The notes under the pieces: model-generated | What the model was told of the DNA's origin: nothing | The model's input: the letters and a program-made list of their open reading frames with translations, nothing else | The model's database searches: none | Assembly (NCBI GenBank): GCA_963668365.1 | Contig: OY764266.1 | Location: 2,356,001-2,420,000 of the forward strand | DNA length: 64,000 bases | Direction of reading: 5' to 3' | Origin: VXNE01 sp963668365 | GTDB lineage: Bacteria > Pseudomonadota > Gammaproteobacteria > Pseudomonadales > Azotimanducaceae | Translations under genes and position numbers: made by a program | Shown here: piece after piece, positions 17,923 through 26,638 of the stretch | Position numbering within the stretch: the first letter of the stretch is position 1 | How the letters are laid out: every line of letters begins with the position of its first letter

Positions 17923-18114
17923 TCAGGCCGCTTCGTAAAAGGTCTTGCCGGCGGGGGAGAGCTTTTCTATGAGCGCCTCGGCATATTCCCGGCAAGAGCC
18001 ACAGCCGGTGCCGACGCCGAGCTTGTCGGCGATGGCATCGAGACTCGCGTGGCCGTCCCTGACAGCGTCCCTGATCTCGGCGTCCTCGACGGCTTGGCAT
18101 AGGCATACGTACAT
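17923..18114 (-). CDS. bfd: Bacterioferritin-associated ferredoxin Bfd ([2Fe-2S])
   Basis: A 63-residue protein with the BFD-like [2Fe-2S] cysteine pattern CLC (C4, C6) and GCGSC (C38, C41), the normal size for Bfd. Bfd donates electrons to bacterioferritin to release stored iron as Fe2+. The gene is divergent from bfr with 183 bp between starts, and two AT-rich Fur-like sites lie in that interval. This layout fits the known partnership: Bfd induced under iron starvation and acting on Bfr. Confidence 0.93.
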   Translation of the reverse strand: MYVCLCQAVEDAEIRDAVRDGHASLDAIADKLGVGTGCGSCREYAEALIEKLSPAGKTFYEAA

Positions 18115-18128
18115 CGCGGGCGAATTCT

Positions 18129-18149
18129 AAATGAGAATGATTAGTAATA
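18129..18149. promoter_or_regulatory. Fur-box-like site upstream of bfd
   Basis: AAATGAGAATGATTAGTAAT resembles the Fur consensus, with TGAGAAT and an inverted TAGTAAT half. It begins 15 bp before the bfd start, in a promoter-overlapping position that would allow iron-dependent repression. Confidence 0.65.
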
Positions 18150-18198
18150 GCAAACATAAACGTCTCTTGATCTCCGCGCGGCTCCCGACCAATTGCAT

Positions 18199-18219
18199 AT
18201 GAGACTAATTTTCATTTAT
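18199..18219. promoter_or_regulatory. Weaker Fur-like AT-rich site in the bfd-bfr intergenic region
   Basis: ATGAGACTAATTTTCATTT has partial Fur-box character. It lies about 80 bp before bfr and could be part of its promoter. Support is only by similarity and position. Confidence 0.4.
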
Positions 18220-18297
18220 ATTTCAAAAAGTTAAGTTTGACACCGGCGATAGATGCGGCCATAGTTCAACGCCGCCCAAGCGATAGGTCGGACACTC

Positions 18298-18774
18298 ATG
18301 AAGCCACAGCATTCGGACATCATCGGACACCTGAACGGCGTGCTGAAAAACGAGTTGACGGCGATCAACCAGTACTTCCTGCACGCGAAGATGCTCACCG
18401 ACTGGGGAATGGGAAATCTGGGCGAGACGGAAAAGAAAGCGTCCATCGACGAGATGCATCATGCCGACCAGCTCATGGAGCGGATTCTCTTTCTCGAAGG
18501 ACTGCCGAACCTCCAGGATCTCGGAAAACTGCTCGTCGGCACCGATGTCGAGGAGATTCTGAAATGCGATCTCGAGTTGGAGATGCAGGCCATGCCGACG
18601 CTGCGCGAAGCGATCGCTTTCTCGGAGTCCGTGTCCGACTATGTCAGCCGCGAGATCTTCGAATCCATCCTCGAGTCGGAAGAGGAGCATGTGGACTGGC
18701 TGGAAACCCAGCTCGAACTTATAGGCAAGACCGGGATCCAGAACTACATCCAATCTGCGATGTCGCAACCGTAG
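18298..18774 (+). CDS. bfr: Bacterioferritin
   Basis: A 158-residue ferritin-like four-helix protein of normal bacterioferritin length. The ferroxidase ligands appear as KNELTAINQY (E19), DEMHHADQ (E52, H55), ELEMQAM (E95 region) and SEEEHVDWLE. M53 in DEMHH matches the haem-coordinating methionine of true bacterioferritins. It stores iron as a 24-mer in the cytoplasm. Its divergent neighbour is bfd, and glnE follows on the same strand after 80 bp. Confidence 0.96.
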   Translation: MKPQHSDIIGHLNGVLKNELTAINQYFLHAKMLTDWGMGNLGETEKKASIDEMHHADQLMERILFLEGLPNLQDLGKLLVGTDVEEILKCDLELEMQAMPTLREAIAFSESVSDYVSREIFESILESEEEHVDWLETQLELIGKTGIQNYIQSAMSQP

Positions 18775-18854
18775 GCAGCACCTGCCGGTCGTTCTAGAAT
18801 CCTTCCCGTCGCGCGGCCGCGCCGCGCCGTTCACTCCTCACCCATTGACGACGG

Positions 18855-21596
18855 ATGCGGTTGATGGAATCCAGCCAGTTGCCGGCGGTCCTTGCCGACC
18901 TTGCGGATCGGTTCGCGGAGCGGGAGGGTCTCGATCTCCCGCCGGTGCCGCGCCGCGTCATGGCGCTGAGCGACTTCGCCCAGCGCGTGGTTTCGCAGCA
19001 GCGCGACTGGGTCCTCGAGTCCCTCGATGCGGGCCGTTTCGAGGCGCCGTGGGACGAAACCTGGCTCAGGAACGAGTTGGCCGCGGCGACTGCCGGTTCT
19101 CCCGAGACCGCCGACCTGAAGCGGTCGCTGCGCCTGTTGCGCAATCGCTGCCAGATCTGGATCGTCTGGCGCCACCTTGCCGGGTCCGCTCCGCTGGAAG
19201 AGACGACACGGGCGCTTTCCGACATGGCCGACGGATTCATCGAGGCGGCACTCGAGGTGACGGAGCGGCGGGAGACCGAGCGTTTCGGGGAGCCGCGCTC
19301 GCCCTCCGGGGAAGTGCAGCGGCTCACGGTGTTTGCCCTCGGAAAACTGGGCGGGCGGGAACTCAACCTGTCGTCCGACGTCGACCTTGTCTTCGCCTAC
19401 CCGGAAGACGGACAGACGTCGTCGGGCGCGCGCAACCAGCAGTATTTCATCAGGATCGGTCAGGGAATCATCGACCTGTTGCATCCGGTCACGGTCGACG
19501 GATTCGTATTTCGCGTGGACATGCGCCTGCGGCCGTATGGCGCCAGCGGCCCGTTGGTCATGCACTTCAGCGCCGTGCGGGACTATTTCGAGTCACAGGG
19601 ACGCAGTTGGGAGCGCTACGCGCTGATCAAGGCGCGGGCATGCGCGGGCGACAGGGAGCGGGGCGAGGAGTTGCTGGACTCGCTGCGCCCCTTCGTGTAC
19701 CGGCGCTACCTGGATTTCGGATCGCTCGAGGCGATGCGCGAGATGAAGGCGCGCCTCGCCGCCGAACGGCATCGGCCGGAGGACGTGAAACTCGGTCCCG
19801 GCGGCATTCGCTATGCGGAGTTCGCCGTGCAGGTGCAGCAGCTCGTTCTCGGCGGCCGGTTCAGCAACATGCAGAAGCGCGGCTTCCTCGATGCCCTTGC
19901 CGAGCTGGAGCGGACGGAGAAGTTCGATGCCGGCACCGCGGCAGACCTGCGCGACGCCTACCGGTTCCTGCGCAACACCGAGCATTGCATTCAGGCGGAG
20001 GCGGATCGGCAGACGCAGCGGCTGCCGGTGAGCGACAGCAGCCGGCTGCGTCTGGCGTTCGCCATGGGTTTCGATTCCTACACGGCATTCCTCTCGGCGC
20101 TGGCCCATCATCGAGACAACGTGGAGCGCATATTCGATCGCGTGATCGGGGCGGGAGCCGCCCGGGCGGAGGGCGGCTTGTGGGCGGACCGCGAAGACCG
20201 CGCCCAATTGGCGGAGGCGGGTTTCGACGCGCCGACGAAGGTGGCTGCGCTGTTGGGCGACCTCTCCCAATCGCGCGACCGGTCGTCGGTCAGCGAGGAG
20301 GGCCGGCACCGGCTTGATGCGCTCATGCCGGAGGTGCTGCAGATTGCCAGCCGGCAGCCCAGCCCGGCGCGCGCTGTCGAACGCCTCGTGCCGATCTTCA
20401 AGACCCTGCTGCGTCGCTCGACCTACCTGGCGCTATTGCGGGAGAACCCCGAGGCGCTGGAAATTTTCGTGCGGCTGGTGGGCCAGAGTCGCTGGGTGGC
20501 CGACCAGATTGCCGCGCAGCCCGTGTTCATGGAGGTGCTGCTGGACAAGCACGCGTGGGATCTGCTGTCGGGCCGGAACGCGCTGGTGGAAGAGCTCGGA
20601 GCGGTCCTGGCGTCCGCACCCGACGAGGAAGCCCTGGTTGACGCGTTGCGCGAGTTCAAGGAGCAGCGCGTGTTTCGCGTGGCGGTGGCGGAGGCGAGGG
20701 GTCTGCTGCCCATCATGCATGTCAGCGACTACCTGAGTTGGCTCGCGGAGGCGGTGCTGGAGCACACTATTCGACTTGCGTGGGAGCAGTCCGCGAACGA
20801 CTCCGTCGGTCCGCGTCCGTTCATCGCCGTGGGCTACGGCAAGCTCGGCGGGCAGGAATTGGGCATGGATTCCGACCTTGACCTGGTCTTCCTGCACGAC
20901 CTGCCGGGAACGGCTTCCCAGTTCCTGCACCGCATGGTGAGAAGGCTGATGCACCTGCTCACGGTGCGGACCTATACCGGTCCGCTCTACGAGATCGACA
21001 TGCGCCTGCGACCGTCGGGCAGCGCCGGTCTCATGGTCTCGAGCATGTCGGCGTTTCGCGAGTACCAGGCCAACCGGGCATGGGTCTGGGAGCACCAGGC
21101 GCTGATTCGGGCACGAGCGGTAGCCGGGGATCCTGCGCTCATGCAGGCCTTCGAGCGCGCCCGCCGGGATATCCTGTGCCAGCCCCGATCCCCGGAGTTG
21201 CTGCGCACGGAAGTGAAGAACATGAGGAAGCGCATCGCCGCGCAACATGGTGAGAAGGTCGATTTGAAACGCGGCGTGGGAGGTATCGTCGACCTTGAGT
21301 TCATCGTGCAGTACCTGGTTCTGGCCTGGGCGGATGCACACCCTAGCCTCACCACCTGGTCGGACAACGTTCGGATACTGGAGGAAGCGGGAGTTGCCGG
21401 CGTATTGCCGAAAGAGGATGCCGAAAGATTGGTGATGGCCTACCTGGCGTTGCGGGGTCAGGTGCACTATCAGACGCTGGACCTGCCGTCTTCCGTCGAG
21501 GCCGATGCGCGGCTTGCCACCTACCGGCAAACGGTATGCGACATGTGGGAACGGCTATTCGACGAACCGAGGCGCCTGGAACCTTCCGGGGGTTGA
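18855..21596 (+). CDS. glnE: Bifunctional glutamine synthetase adenylyltransferase/deadenylylase
   Basis: A 913-residue GlnE. Two nucleotidyltransferase domains are visible: LGKLGGRELNLSSDVDLVFAY (about 165-185, deadenylylation half) and GYGKLGGQELGMDSDLDLVFLH (about 658-680, adenylylation half), each with the D-x-D metal pair. GPGGIRYAEFAVQ and GVGGIVDLEFIVQYL follow them as in the family. GlnE controls glutamine synthetase by adenylylating or deadenylylating a tyrosine in response to PII. Length is typical. A second ATG lies at codon 4. Confidence 0.97.
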   Translation: MRLMESSQLPAVLADLADRFAEREGLDLPPVPRRVMALSDFAQRVVSQQRDWVLESLDAGRFEAPWDETWLRNELAAATAGSPETADLKRSLRLLRNRCQIWIVWRHLAGSAPLEETTRALSDMADGFIEAALEVTERRETERFGEPRSPSGEVQRLTVFALGKLGGRELNLSSDVDLVFAYPEDGQTSSGARNQQYFIRIGQGIIDLLHPVTVDGFVFRVDMRLRPYGASGPLVMHFSAVRDYFESQGRSWERYALIKARACAGDRERGEELLDSLRPFVYRRYLDFGSLEAMREMKARLAAERHRPEDVKLGPGGIRYAEFAVQVQQLVLGGRFSNMQKRGFLDALAELERTEKFDAGTAADLRDAYRFLRNTEHCIQAEADRQTQRLPVSDSSRLRLAFAMGFDSYTAFLSALAHHRDNVERIFDRVIGAGAARAEGGLWADREDRAQLAEAGFDAPTKVAALLGDLSQSRDRSSVSEEGRHRLDALMPEVLQIASRQPSPARAVERLVPIFKTLLRRSTYLALLRENPEALEIFVRLVGQSRWVADQIAAQPVFMEVLLDKHAWDLLSGRNALVEELGAVLASAPDEEALVDALREFKEQRVFRVAVAEARGLLPIMHVSDYLSWLAEAVLEHTIRLAWEQSANDSVGPRPFIAVGYGKLGGQELGMDSDLDLVFLHDLPGTASQFLHRMVRRLMHLLTVRTYTGPLYEIDMRLRPSGSAGLMVSSMSAFREYQANRAWVWEHQALIRARAVAGDPALMQAFERARRDILCQPRSPELLRTEVKNMRKRIAAQHGEKVDLKRGVGGIVDLEFIVQYLVLAWADAHPSLTTWSDNVRILEEAGVAGVLPKEDAERLVMAYLALRGQVHYQTLDLPSSVEADARLATYRQTVCDMWERLFDEPRRLEPSGG

Positions 21597-21616
21597 CCGG
21601 CGGCGCGGTCATCCAC

Positions 21617-22009
21617 TCAAAGAACGAGGGTGCCGACGCGGGCAATCTCTCGAAAGTGCGCATCGAATGTCAGAACCGTCCCGCCGGTCCGCGCTGCGGT
21701 TGCCGCGATCCAGATATCGTTTGCGGGTAACGGTCGACCCTTGCGTCTCAGTTCGACCACTATTTCGCCGTAGACGTGCGCGACCTCCTCGTCGATGGGC
21801 ACGACCTCTACAACGGCATGACTCAGAAACTCGTCGAGTTTCTGGATGTTCTCTGCCCGGCGGGTTCCCAGGAGAAAGCCCGCCCAGAGTTCCCCGATAA
21901 CAACACTGGGTATCGCAATCCATTCCGCGACGTCAACATGGTCTACGACCGCCGAATGTCCGCTTTGGAACCTGCTGTACGCGGACGTGTCGAGACACAG
22001 TCGGGTCAT
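21617..22009 (-). CDS. PIN-domain toxin (VapC/FitB-like)
   Basis: A 130-residue PIN-domain RNase. Acidic residues at LCLDTSAY, VVIGELWAG, PANDIWIAAT and LTFDAHF make the usual four-carboxylate site. ATG 22009 overlaps the antitoxin stop (ATGA); GTG 22015 is also possible. Known VapC/FitB toxins cleave tRNA or rRNA when the antitoxin is degraded. This copy looks intact, unlike several others in the window. It converges on glnE with a 20-bp gap. Confidence 0.85.
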   Translation of the reverse strand: MTRLCLDTSAYSRFQSGHSAVVDHVDVAEWIAIPSVVIGELWAGFLLGTRRAENIQKLDEFLSHAVVEVVPIDEEVAHVYGEIVVELRRKGRPLPANDIWIAATAARTGGTVLTFDAHFREIARVGTLVL

Positions 22010-22257
22010 TCCCACATGTCTTCGTCAATTTTCCCGAAAGGTGCCGCGGCCTCCTCGAACTGTCGGGATTCGGCTGGGGTCCAATTTCCCGCGAGTCGTC
22101 GAAGACCATTGCTGCGGCGTCTCGAATTGGAGAGTCCGAGCGCCTCACGCATCACTGACAGGACGGTGCGGTTGAGCGAAAGCCCCCGACGCTGCTTTTC
22201 GGCTTCCAACGCGGCAACGATGTCTGCGGGAATGTTGCGCACGGTGATGGTCTTCAT
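22006..22257 (-). CDS. FitA-like ribbon-helix-helix antitoxin
   Basis: An 83-residue protein with an N-terminal ribbon-helix-helix pattern (MKTITVRNIPADIVAALEA, then a helix with RGLSLNRTVLSVMREALGL) and an acidic toxin-binding tail (FGKIDEDMWE). The start at 22257 is preferred to 22278 because the family begins at this methionine. It overlaps the PIN toxin gene by 4 bp, as in FitAB pairs. Confidence 0.82.
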   Translation of the reverse strand: MKTITVRNIPADIVAALEAEKQRRGLSLNRTVLSVMREALGLSNSRRRSNGLRRLAGNWTPAESRQFEEAAAPFGKIDEDMWE

Positions 22258-22359
22258 TCGTTCGCTCAATGCATGCACTTAAATGCAGTCTATAGCATCA
22301 CTACAATGCAGCCAACCTCCTTCGCTACCCGAGATTTGCGCGACCCGACCGGCGCCGCG

Positions 22360-24513
22360 CTAGCTGATCTGCGTGACCGGGATGAGATCCTGTCGGCGAC
22401 AGTATCGTCTTCCGAAGACAATGAGACCGTAGAACGCTGCGGTCGCGGAGGCCGTCACGCCAAGTATCCAGATCGTGGACGAAACGGGATGCGCGCCGAA
22501 GCTGCCGACCTGGTAGCAGAGCACCGCGGCGGCGTAGGCCACGGCGAGGGACCACGCGGTGCTGAACACCGCCCAGCCGGCGCCGATCTCCTTGTAGATG
22601 ACCCCGATCGTGGCCACGCACGGCATGTACAGCAGGATGAAGAGAAGATAGCTGAACGCGCCCAGTTCGCCATGGAACAGCCCGCGCATGGCCTGGATCG
22701 TATTTATCTCCACCGCCTGTTCCGACGCGGCGGCTTGCGGGTCGGCGATATTGCCGACGCCGATGCCCAGCGGGTCCGCCAGGGTGGCGCCGAGATCGGC
22801 GAGGTTGTCGCCGACGCTGCGCCAGGCGTCGGTGAGTTCGTCGCCGAGATCGAACGCGGCGGGGTCGTCCTGCTTGACGGCGTACAGCGCGTCCAGCGTG
22901 CCGACGACGACTTCCTTGGCGAATATGCCGGCGAAGATGCCGACCGTCGCCGGCCAGTTGTCCCTGTCGATCCCCATTGGATGCAGCGCCGGCGTGATGG
23001 TCCGACCGATGGCCGCCAGGGCGGAAGTGTCCTTGTCCCGGTGGCCGAACGATCCGTCCGTGCCCACGGAACTGACGATGTTGAGGATGATCACCACGGC
23101 GACGATGGCCTTTCCGGCCCGAAGCACGAAGCCCTTCAGTCTTTGCCAGGTATGCAGCAGTACGCCGCGTATCGTGGGGAGGTGATAGGACGGCAGTTCG
23201 ATCGCCAGGTGGGAGACCTCGCTCTTCAGGAGGTACTTGCGGACGGTCAGGGCGGACAGGATGGCGATGGCGATGCCGATCAGGTACAGGCCGAAGACGA
23301 TGTTCTGCCCGTTGCCCGGAAAGAAGGCGGCGGCGAACAGGGCGTACACCGTCAGGCGGGCACCGCAGGACATGTAGGGCGCCATGATGGTGGTCAGGAT
23401 GCGATCCGGTTCGCGCTCCAGGCTGCGCGTGGCCATCACGGCCGGAACATTGCAGCCGAAACCGACGATCAGAGGCACGAAGGACTTTCCGGGCAAACCG
23501 ACACGTTGCATCAGGCCGTCCAGCACGAAGGCGATGCGCGACATGTAGCCCGAGTCTTCAATCACCGCGAGGGCGAGGAACATGCAGCCGATGACGGGAA
23601 TGAACGTGCCGACGAGTTGTATTCCCCCGCCGACGCCATCGGCGAGGAAGGCGGCAAGCCACTCCGGGAATCCCAGGTGGGCGTAGATCGTCCGCGGGCC
23701 CTCGACGAAGATGGCGTTGCCCGCGATATCGAAGAAGTCGATGAAGGCGGATCCCACGTTGATGGTGAACATGAACATCAGGTAGATGACGCCGAGGAAG
23801 ATCGGAAACGCGAGAAAGCGATTCAGGACGACGGCATCGACCATGTCGGTCAGTGTTCGGGGCACCGCCGTGACCCGAACGGCGCCTTCGACCAGGGCGT
23901 CGATGCTCCGGTAGCGCGCAAGATCGGAGGCGTGGTCAGTCGCGGCACTGGCGGCATGTTTTGCCTGGGCGCTTGTCGGTGCGGGCACTTCGCGCACCGC
24001 ATCGGCGATCGCGTCCTTCAGCGCGTCGATGCCTTTCCCCCGGGAAGCGACGAGGGGCACGACCGCGCAACCGAGCGCCCGCGACAGGGCAGCGGCATCT
24101 ACGCGAATGCCGTGTCGCGCCGCGACATCCGTCATGTTGAGCGCGACCACGACGGGTACGCCCAGATCCATCAGTTGCGTCGTCAAGTAGAGGCCGCGCG
24201 TAATGGACGAGGCATCGATGACGTTGACGACGACATCCGCATTGGCCTGCGTCAGGTAGTCGCGCGCGATCTGTTCGTCTACTGCGTCAGTTCCGCCACC
24301 GAGACTGTAAGTGCCCGGCAGGTCCACGACCTCGGTTTGCCGGCCGCCATGATCGTAGCCCCCGGTCTTGTGCTCCACGGTCACGCCGGGCCAGTTGCCG
24401 ACGCGTTGCCGGCCCCCCGTGAGGCGGTTGAACACCGTCGTCTTGCCGCAGTTGGGATTGCCGACGATCGCGACGACGGCAGCGCGTGTCAGAGGCGCTC
24501 GAGTTCCAGGCAT
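22360..24513 (-). CDS. feoB: Ferrous iron transporter FeoB
   Basis: A 717-residue inner-membrane Fe2+ transporter. The N-terminal G domain shows G1 GNPNCGKTTVFN, G3 DLPGTYSL and G4 LNMTD. The transmembrane part includes two gate regions (GFGCNVPAVMATRSLE and LLYMPCVATIGVIYKEIG) with the conserved cysteines. Length is near the usual 700-770. It overlaps feoA by 25 bp, and the pair lies downstream of a strong Fur-like site. Confidence 0.97.
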   Translation of the reverse strand: MPGTRAPLTRAAVVAIVGNPNCGKTTVFNRLTGGRQRVGNWPGVTVEHKTGGYDHGGRQTEVVDLPGTYSLGGGTDAVDEQIARDYLTQANADVVVNVIDASSITRGLYLTTQLMDLGVPVVVALNMTDVAARHGIRVDAAALSRALGCAVVPLVASRGKGIDALKDAIADAVREVPAPTSAQAKHAASAATDHASDLARYRSIDALVEGAVRVTAVPRTLTDMVDAVVLNRFLAFPIFLGVIYLMFMFTINVGSAFIDFFDIAGNAIFVEGPRTIYAHLGFPEWLAAFLADGVGGGIQLVGTFIPVIGCMFLALAVIEDSGYMSRIAFVLDGLMQRVGLPGKSFVPLIVGFGCNVPAVMATRSLEREPDRILTTIMAPYMSCGARLTVYALFAAAFFPGNGQNIVFGLYLIGIAIAILSALTVRKYLLKSEVSHLAIELPSYHLPTIRGVLLHTWQRLKGFVLRAGKAIVAVVIILNIVSSVGTDGSFGHRDKDTSALAAIGRTITPALHPMGIDRDNWPATVGIFAGIFAKEVVVGTLDALYAVKQDDPAAFDLGDELTDAWRSVGDNLADLGATLADPLGIGVGNIADPQAAASEQAVEINTIQAMRGLFHGELGAFSYLLFILLYMPCVATIGVIYKEIGAGWAVFSTAWSLAVAYAAAVLCYQVGSFGAHPVSSTIWILGVTASATAAFYGLIVFGRRYCRRQDLIPVTQIS

Positions 24514-24719
24514 GCCGCTTCCCTGGGACGCAGCGCCAGTCGAAAACCGCGAAAGTGAATCTCGACCGGATCGCCGAATGGCGCGAGTCGCTTCAGGGTG
24601 ATCGCGGTGCCCGGCGTCAGGCCGAGGCTGATCAGGCGTTGCGCGATGGTGTCGATGCGGCTGTATGCGACCACGCGGGCGCGATCACCGACGATGAGAT
24701 CCGGAAGCGTGAGGGCCAT
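24489..24719 (-). CDS. feoA: Ferrous iron transport protein FeoA
   Basis: A 76-residue SH3-like protein (LIVGDRARVVAY, LISLGLTPGTAITLKRLAPFGDPVEI, FRLALRPREAACLEL) of typical FeoA size. It supports FeoB function. ATG 24719 gives the standard start; ATG 24728 would add three residues. The overlap with feoB indicates translational coupling. Confidence 0.95.
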   Translation of the reverse strand: MALTLPDLIVGDRARVVAYSRIDTIAQRLISLGLTPGTAITLKRLAPFGDPVEIHFRGFRLALRPREAACLELERL

Positions 24720-24738
24720 GCGACGCATTGTAAGTCGG

Positions 24739-24754
24739 AATAATTCTCATTATC
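24739..24754. promoter_or_regulatory. Fur-box-like operator upstream of feoAB
   Basis: Read on the minus strand, GATAATGAGAATTATT closely matches the first 16 positions of the Fur consensus. It sits 20 bp upstream of the feoA start, consistent with repression of ferrous uptake when iron is plentiful. Confidence 0.8.
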
Positions 24755-24825
24755 AAACAATATTGGCTGCTGATCGGGAATTATTTTCGGCAACTGTGGC
24801 ACCCGCGAGTTTTCTTTGCAAACGG

Positions 24826-24867
24826 TCCCATGTCGCTTGTCCCATGTCGCTTGTCCCATGTCGCTCG
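24826..24867. repeat. Three tandem copies of a 14-bp unit
   Basis: TCCCATGTCGCTTG occurs at 24826-24839 and 24840-24853, with a third copy differing at one base at 24854-24867. It lies in the feoA-GMC intergenic region, about 90 bp before the GMC gene. No function is assigned. Confidence 0.85.
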
Positions 24868-24954
24868 CGCTCACCGGAGGCGCTTGTTTTCACGCATGGA
24901 CTCCACCTGCTCGGATACTATTGTGCTGCCGTGACGGGACGTGCGGAGACCTCA

Positions 24955-26577
24955 ATGCCGGAATATGACTACATCGTGGTGGGTGCGGGCTCTGCGGGTT
25001 GCGTGCTGGCGAACCGGTTGAGCTCGGATTCCCGCAATTCGGTGCTGCTGCTCGAAGCCGGCGGGCGGGATTGGAACCCCCTCATCCACATTCCCGGCGG
25101 GTTCTGGCAGATGATCGATCTGCCGAGCGTTAACTGGTGTTTCGAAACCGAGCCGGAATCGAATACCCATGGCCGCAGGATTCCCATTCCGAGGGGCAAG
25201 GTGCTCGGCGGCTCCAGTTCCATCAACGGCATGCTGTACGTGCGCGGCCAGGCGCGGGATTACGACACCTGGGCGCAGCTCGGCAACCGGGGCTGGTCGT
25301 TCGAGGAGGTGTTGCCGTTCTTCAAGCGTTCCGAGAACTTCGAACGCGGGGGCGGCGAACTCCGTGGTGACGGAGGCGAGCTTAACGTCGCCGACATGGT
25401 CGAGAGTCACCCGATAATCGATGCGTTCGTGGAAGCCGGTAACGAGATCGGGTATTCGAAAAACCCGGATTACAACGGCGTATCCCAGGAAGGGTTCGGC
25501 ATCTACCAGGTCACCCAGCGCAACGGCAGGCGGGTCAGCACCGTGCGCGCCTTCCTGGATCCCGTGCGGGGCCGTCCGAATCTCACCATCGCCACGCGGG
25601 CATTGGCGCAACGCGTCCTCACTGCAGAGACCGGATCTGTCGAAGGGAATGGCGCCCGAGCGACCGGCGTTCGCTATGCGGTCGGCGGCCGAACGGTCGA
25701 AGCCTCCGCCAACCGGGAGGTGATCCTGGCTGCGGGCGCGGTGCAGTCGCCGCAACTGCTGGAGCTCTCCGGCATCGGCCAGGGCGAACTCTTGCGCAGT
25801 TTCGGCATTGATGTCGTTCGCGACTTGCCCGGAGTGGGCGAGAACTATCGGGACCATTACATGAGCGCCGTCGCGTGGCGCGTTCGTGATGCGAGAACGT
25901 TGAACGAGGATACGCGGGGCGCGCGCCTGCTCGTGGAGGCGGTGAAATACGCCTTCCGCCGCCGCGGCGTGCTCACATACACGGCGGGAATCGCCCATGG
26001 CTTCGTGCGCACGCGCACCGGGATCGAAACGCCGGATGTGCAGTTTCACTTTGCGCACGCGAGTCATGACCCCAGACGCCCGCGGGGAACATTGGAAAGG
26101 GATCCGGGCATGACGTGCGCGGTGTGCCAGTTGCGCCCGGAAAGCACGGGGTCGATTCACATTCAGAGCGCAGAACCGGGCGCGGCGCCGGCGATCAGAC
26201 CGAATTTCCTCTCCGAGGAGGTCGACCGCGCCGCCCTGATCGACGGCATACGCATCGCCCGGCGCGTGGCCGCCGCGCCGTCGCTGGCCCCCTATGTCGA
26301 ACGCGAAATGTACCCCGGCGACACCTCGCAGTCGGACGACGAGATTCTCGAATATTGCCGGCGCGCGGGCTCGACCGTGTTTCACCCGGTCGGCACCTGC
26401 AAGATGGGAGGCGATGCGAACGCGGTGGTCGACGAGCGGTTGCGGGTTCGTGGCGTCGCCGGGTTGCGCGTGGCGGACGCGTCGGTCATGCCGACGCTCG
26501 TTTCCGGCAACACGAACGCGCCGACTATCATGATCGGGGAGAAGGGCGCGGCGATGATTCTCGAGGACAGCGCATGA
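24955..26577 (+). CDS. GMC-family FAD oxidoreductase (choline dehydrogenase-like)
   Basis: A 540-residue flavoprotein. Motifs: the dinucleotide fold DYIVVGAGSAGCVLANRLS at the N-terminus, the GMC signature GKVLGGSSSINGMLYVRG (about 82-99), the second signature GAVQSPQLLELSGIG, then STVFHPVGTCKMGG with the catalytic histidine and NTNAPTIMIGEKGA. Members oxidise alcohols to aldehydes; the substrate here is unknown. ATG 24955 starts exactly at the Rossmann motif, so the open frame upstream is not coding. An acyl-CoA dehydrogenase gene follows after 61 bp. Confidence 0.92.
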   Translation: MPEYDYIVVGAGSAGCVLANRLSSDSRNSVLLLEAGGRDWNPLIHIPGGFWQMIDLPSVNWCFETEPESNTHGRRIPIPRGKVLGGSSSINGMLYVRGQARDYDTWAQLGNRGWSFEEVLPFFKRSENFERGGGELRGDGGELNVADMVESHPIIDAFVEAGNEIGYSKNPDYNGVSQEGFGIYQVTQRNGRRVSTVRAFLDPVRGRPNLTIATRALAQRVLTAETGSVEGNGARATGVRYAVGGRTVEASANREVILAAGAVQSPQLLELSGIGQGELLRSFGIDVVRDLPGVGENYRDHYMSAVAWRVRDARTLNEDTRGARLLVEAVKYAFRRRGVLTYTAGIAHGFVRTRTGIETPDVQFHFAHASHDPRRPRGTLERDPGMTCAVCQLRPESTGSIHIQSAEPGAAPAIRPNFLSEEVDRAALIDGIRIARRVAAAPSLAPYVEREMYPGDTSQSDDEILEYCRRAGSTVFHPVGTCKMGGDANAVVDERLRVRGVAGLRVADASVMPTLVSGNTNAPTIMIGEKGAAMILEDSA

Positions 26578-26638
26578 AGCTCCACTTGGGACAACGGGGG
26601 CATCGAGGGGCTTTGGAGCCGTCGCGGAGACAGTGCCC

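Noticed and set aside
22273..24558. 761-codon plus-strand frame opposite feoB
   Set aside because: Asp/Arg/His-rich shadow of feoB with no recognisable domain.
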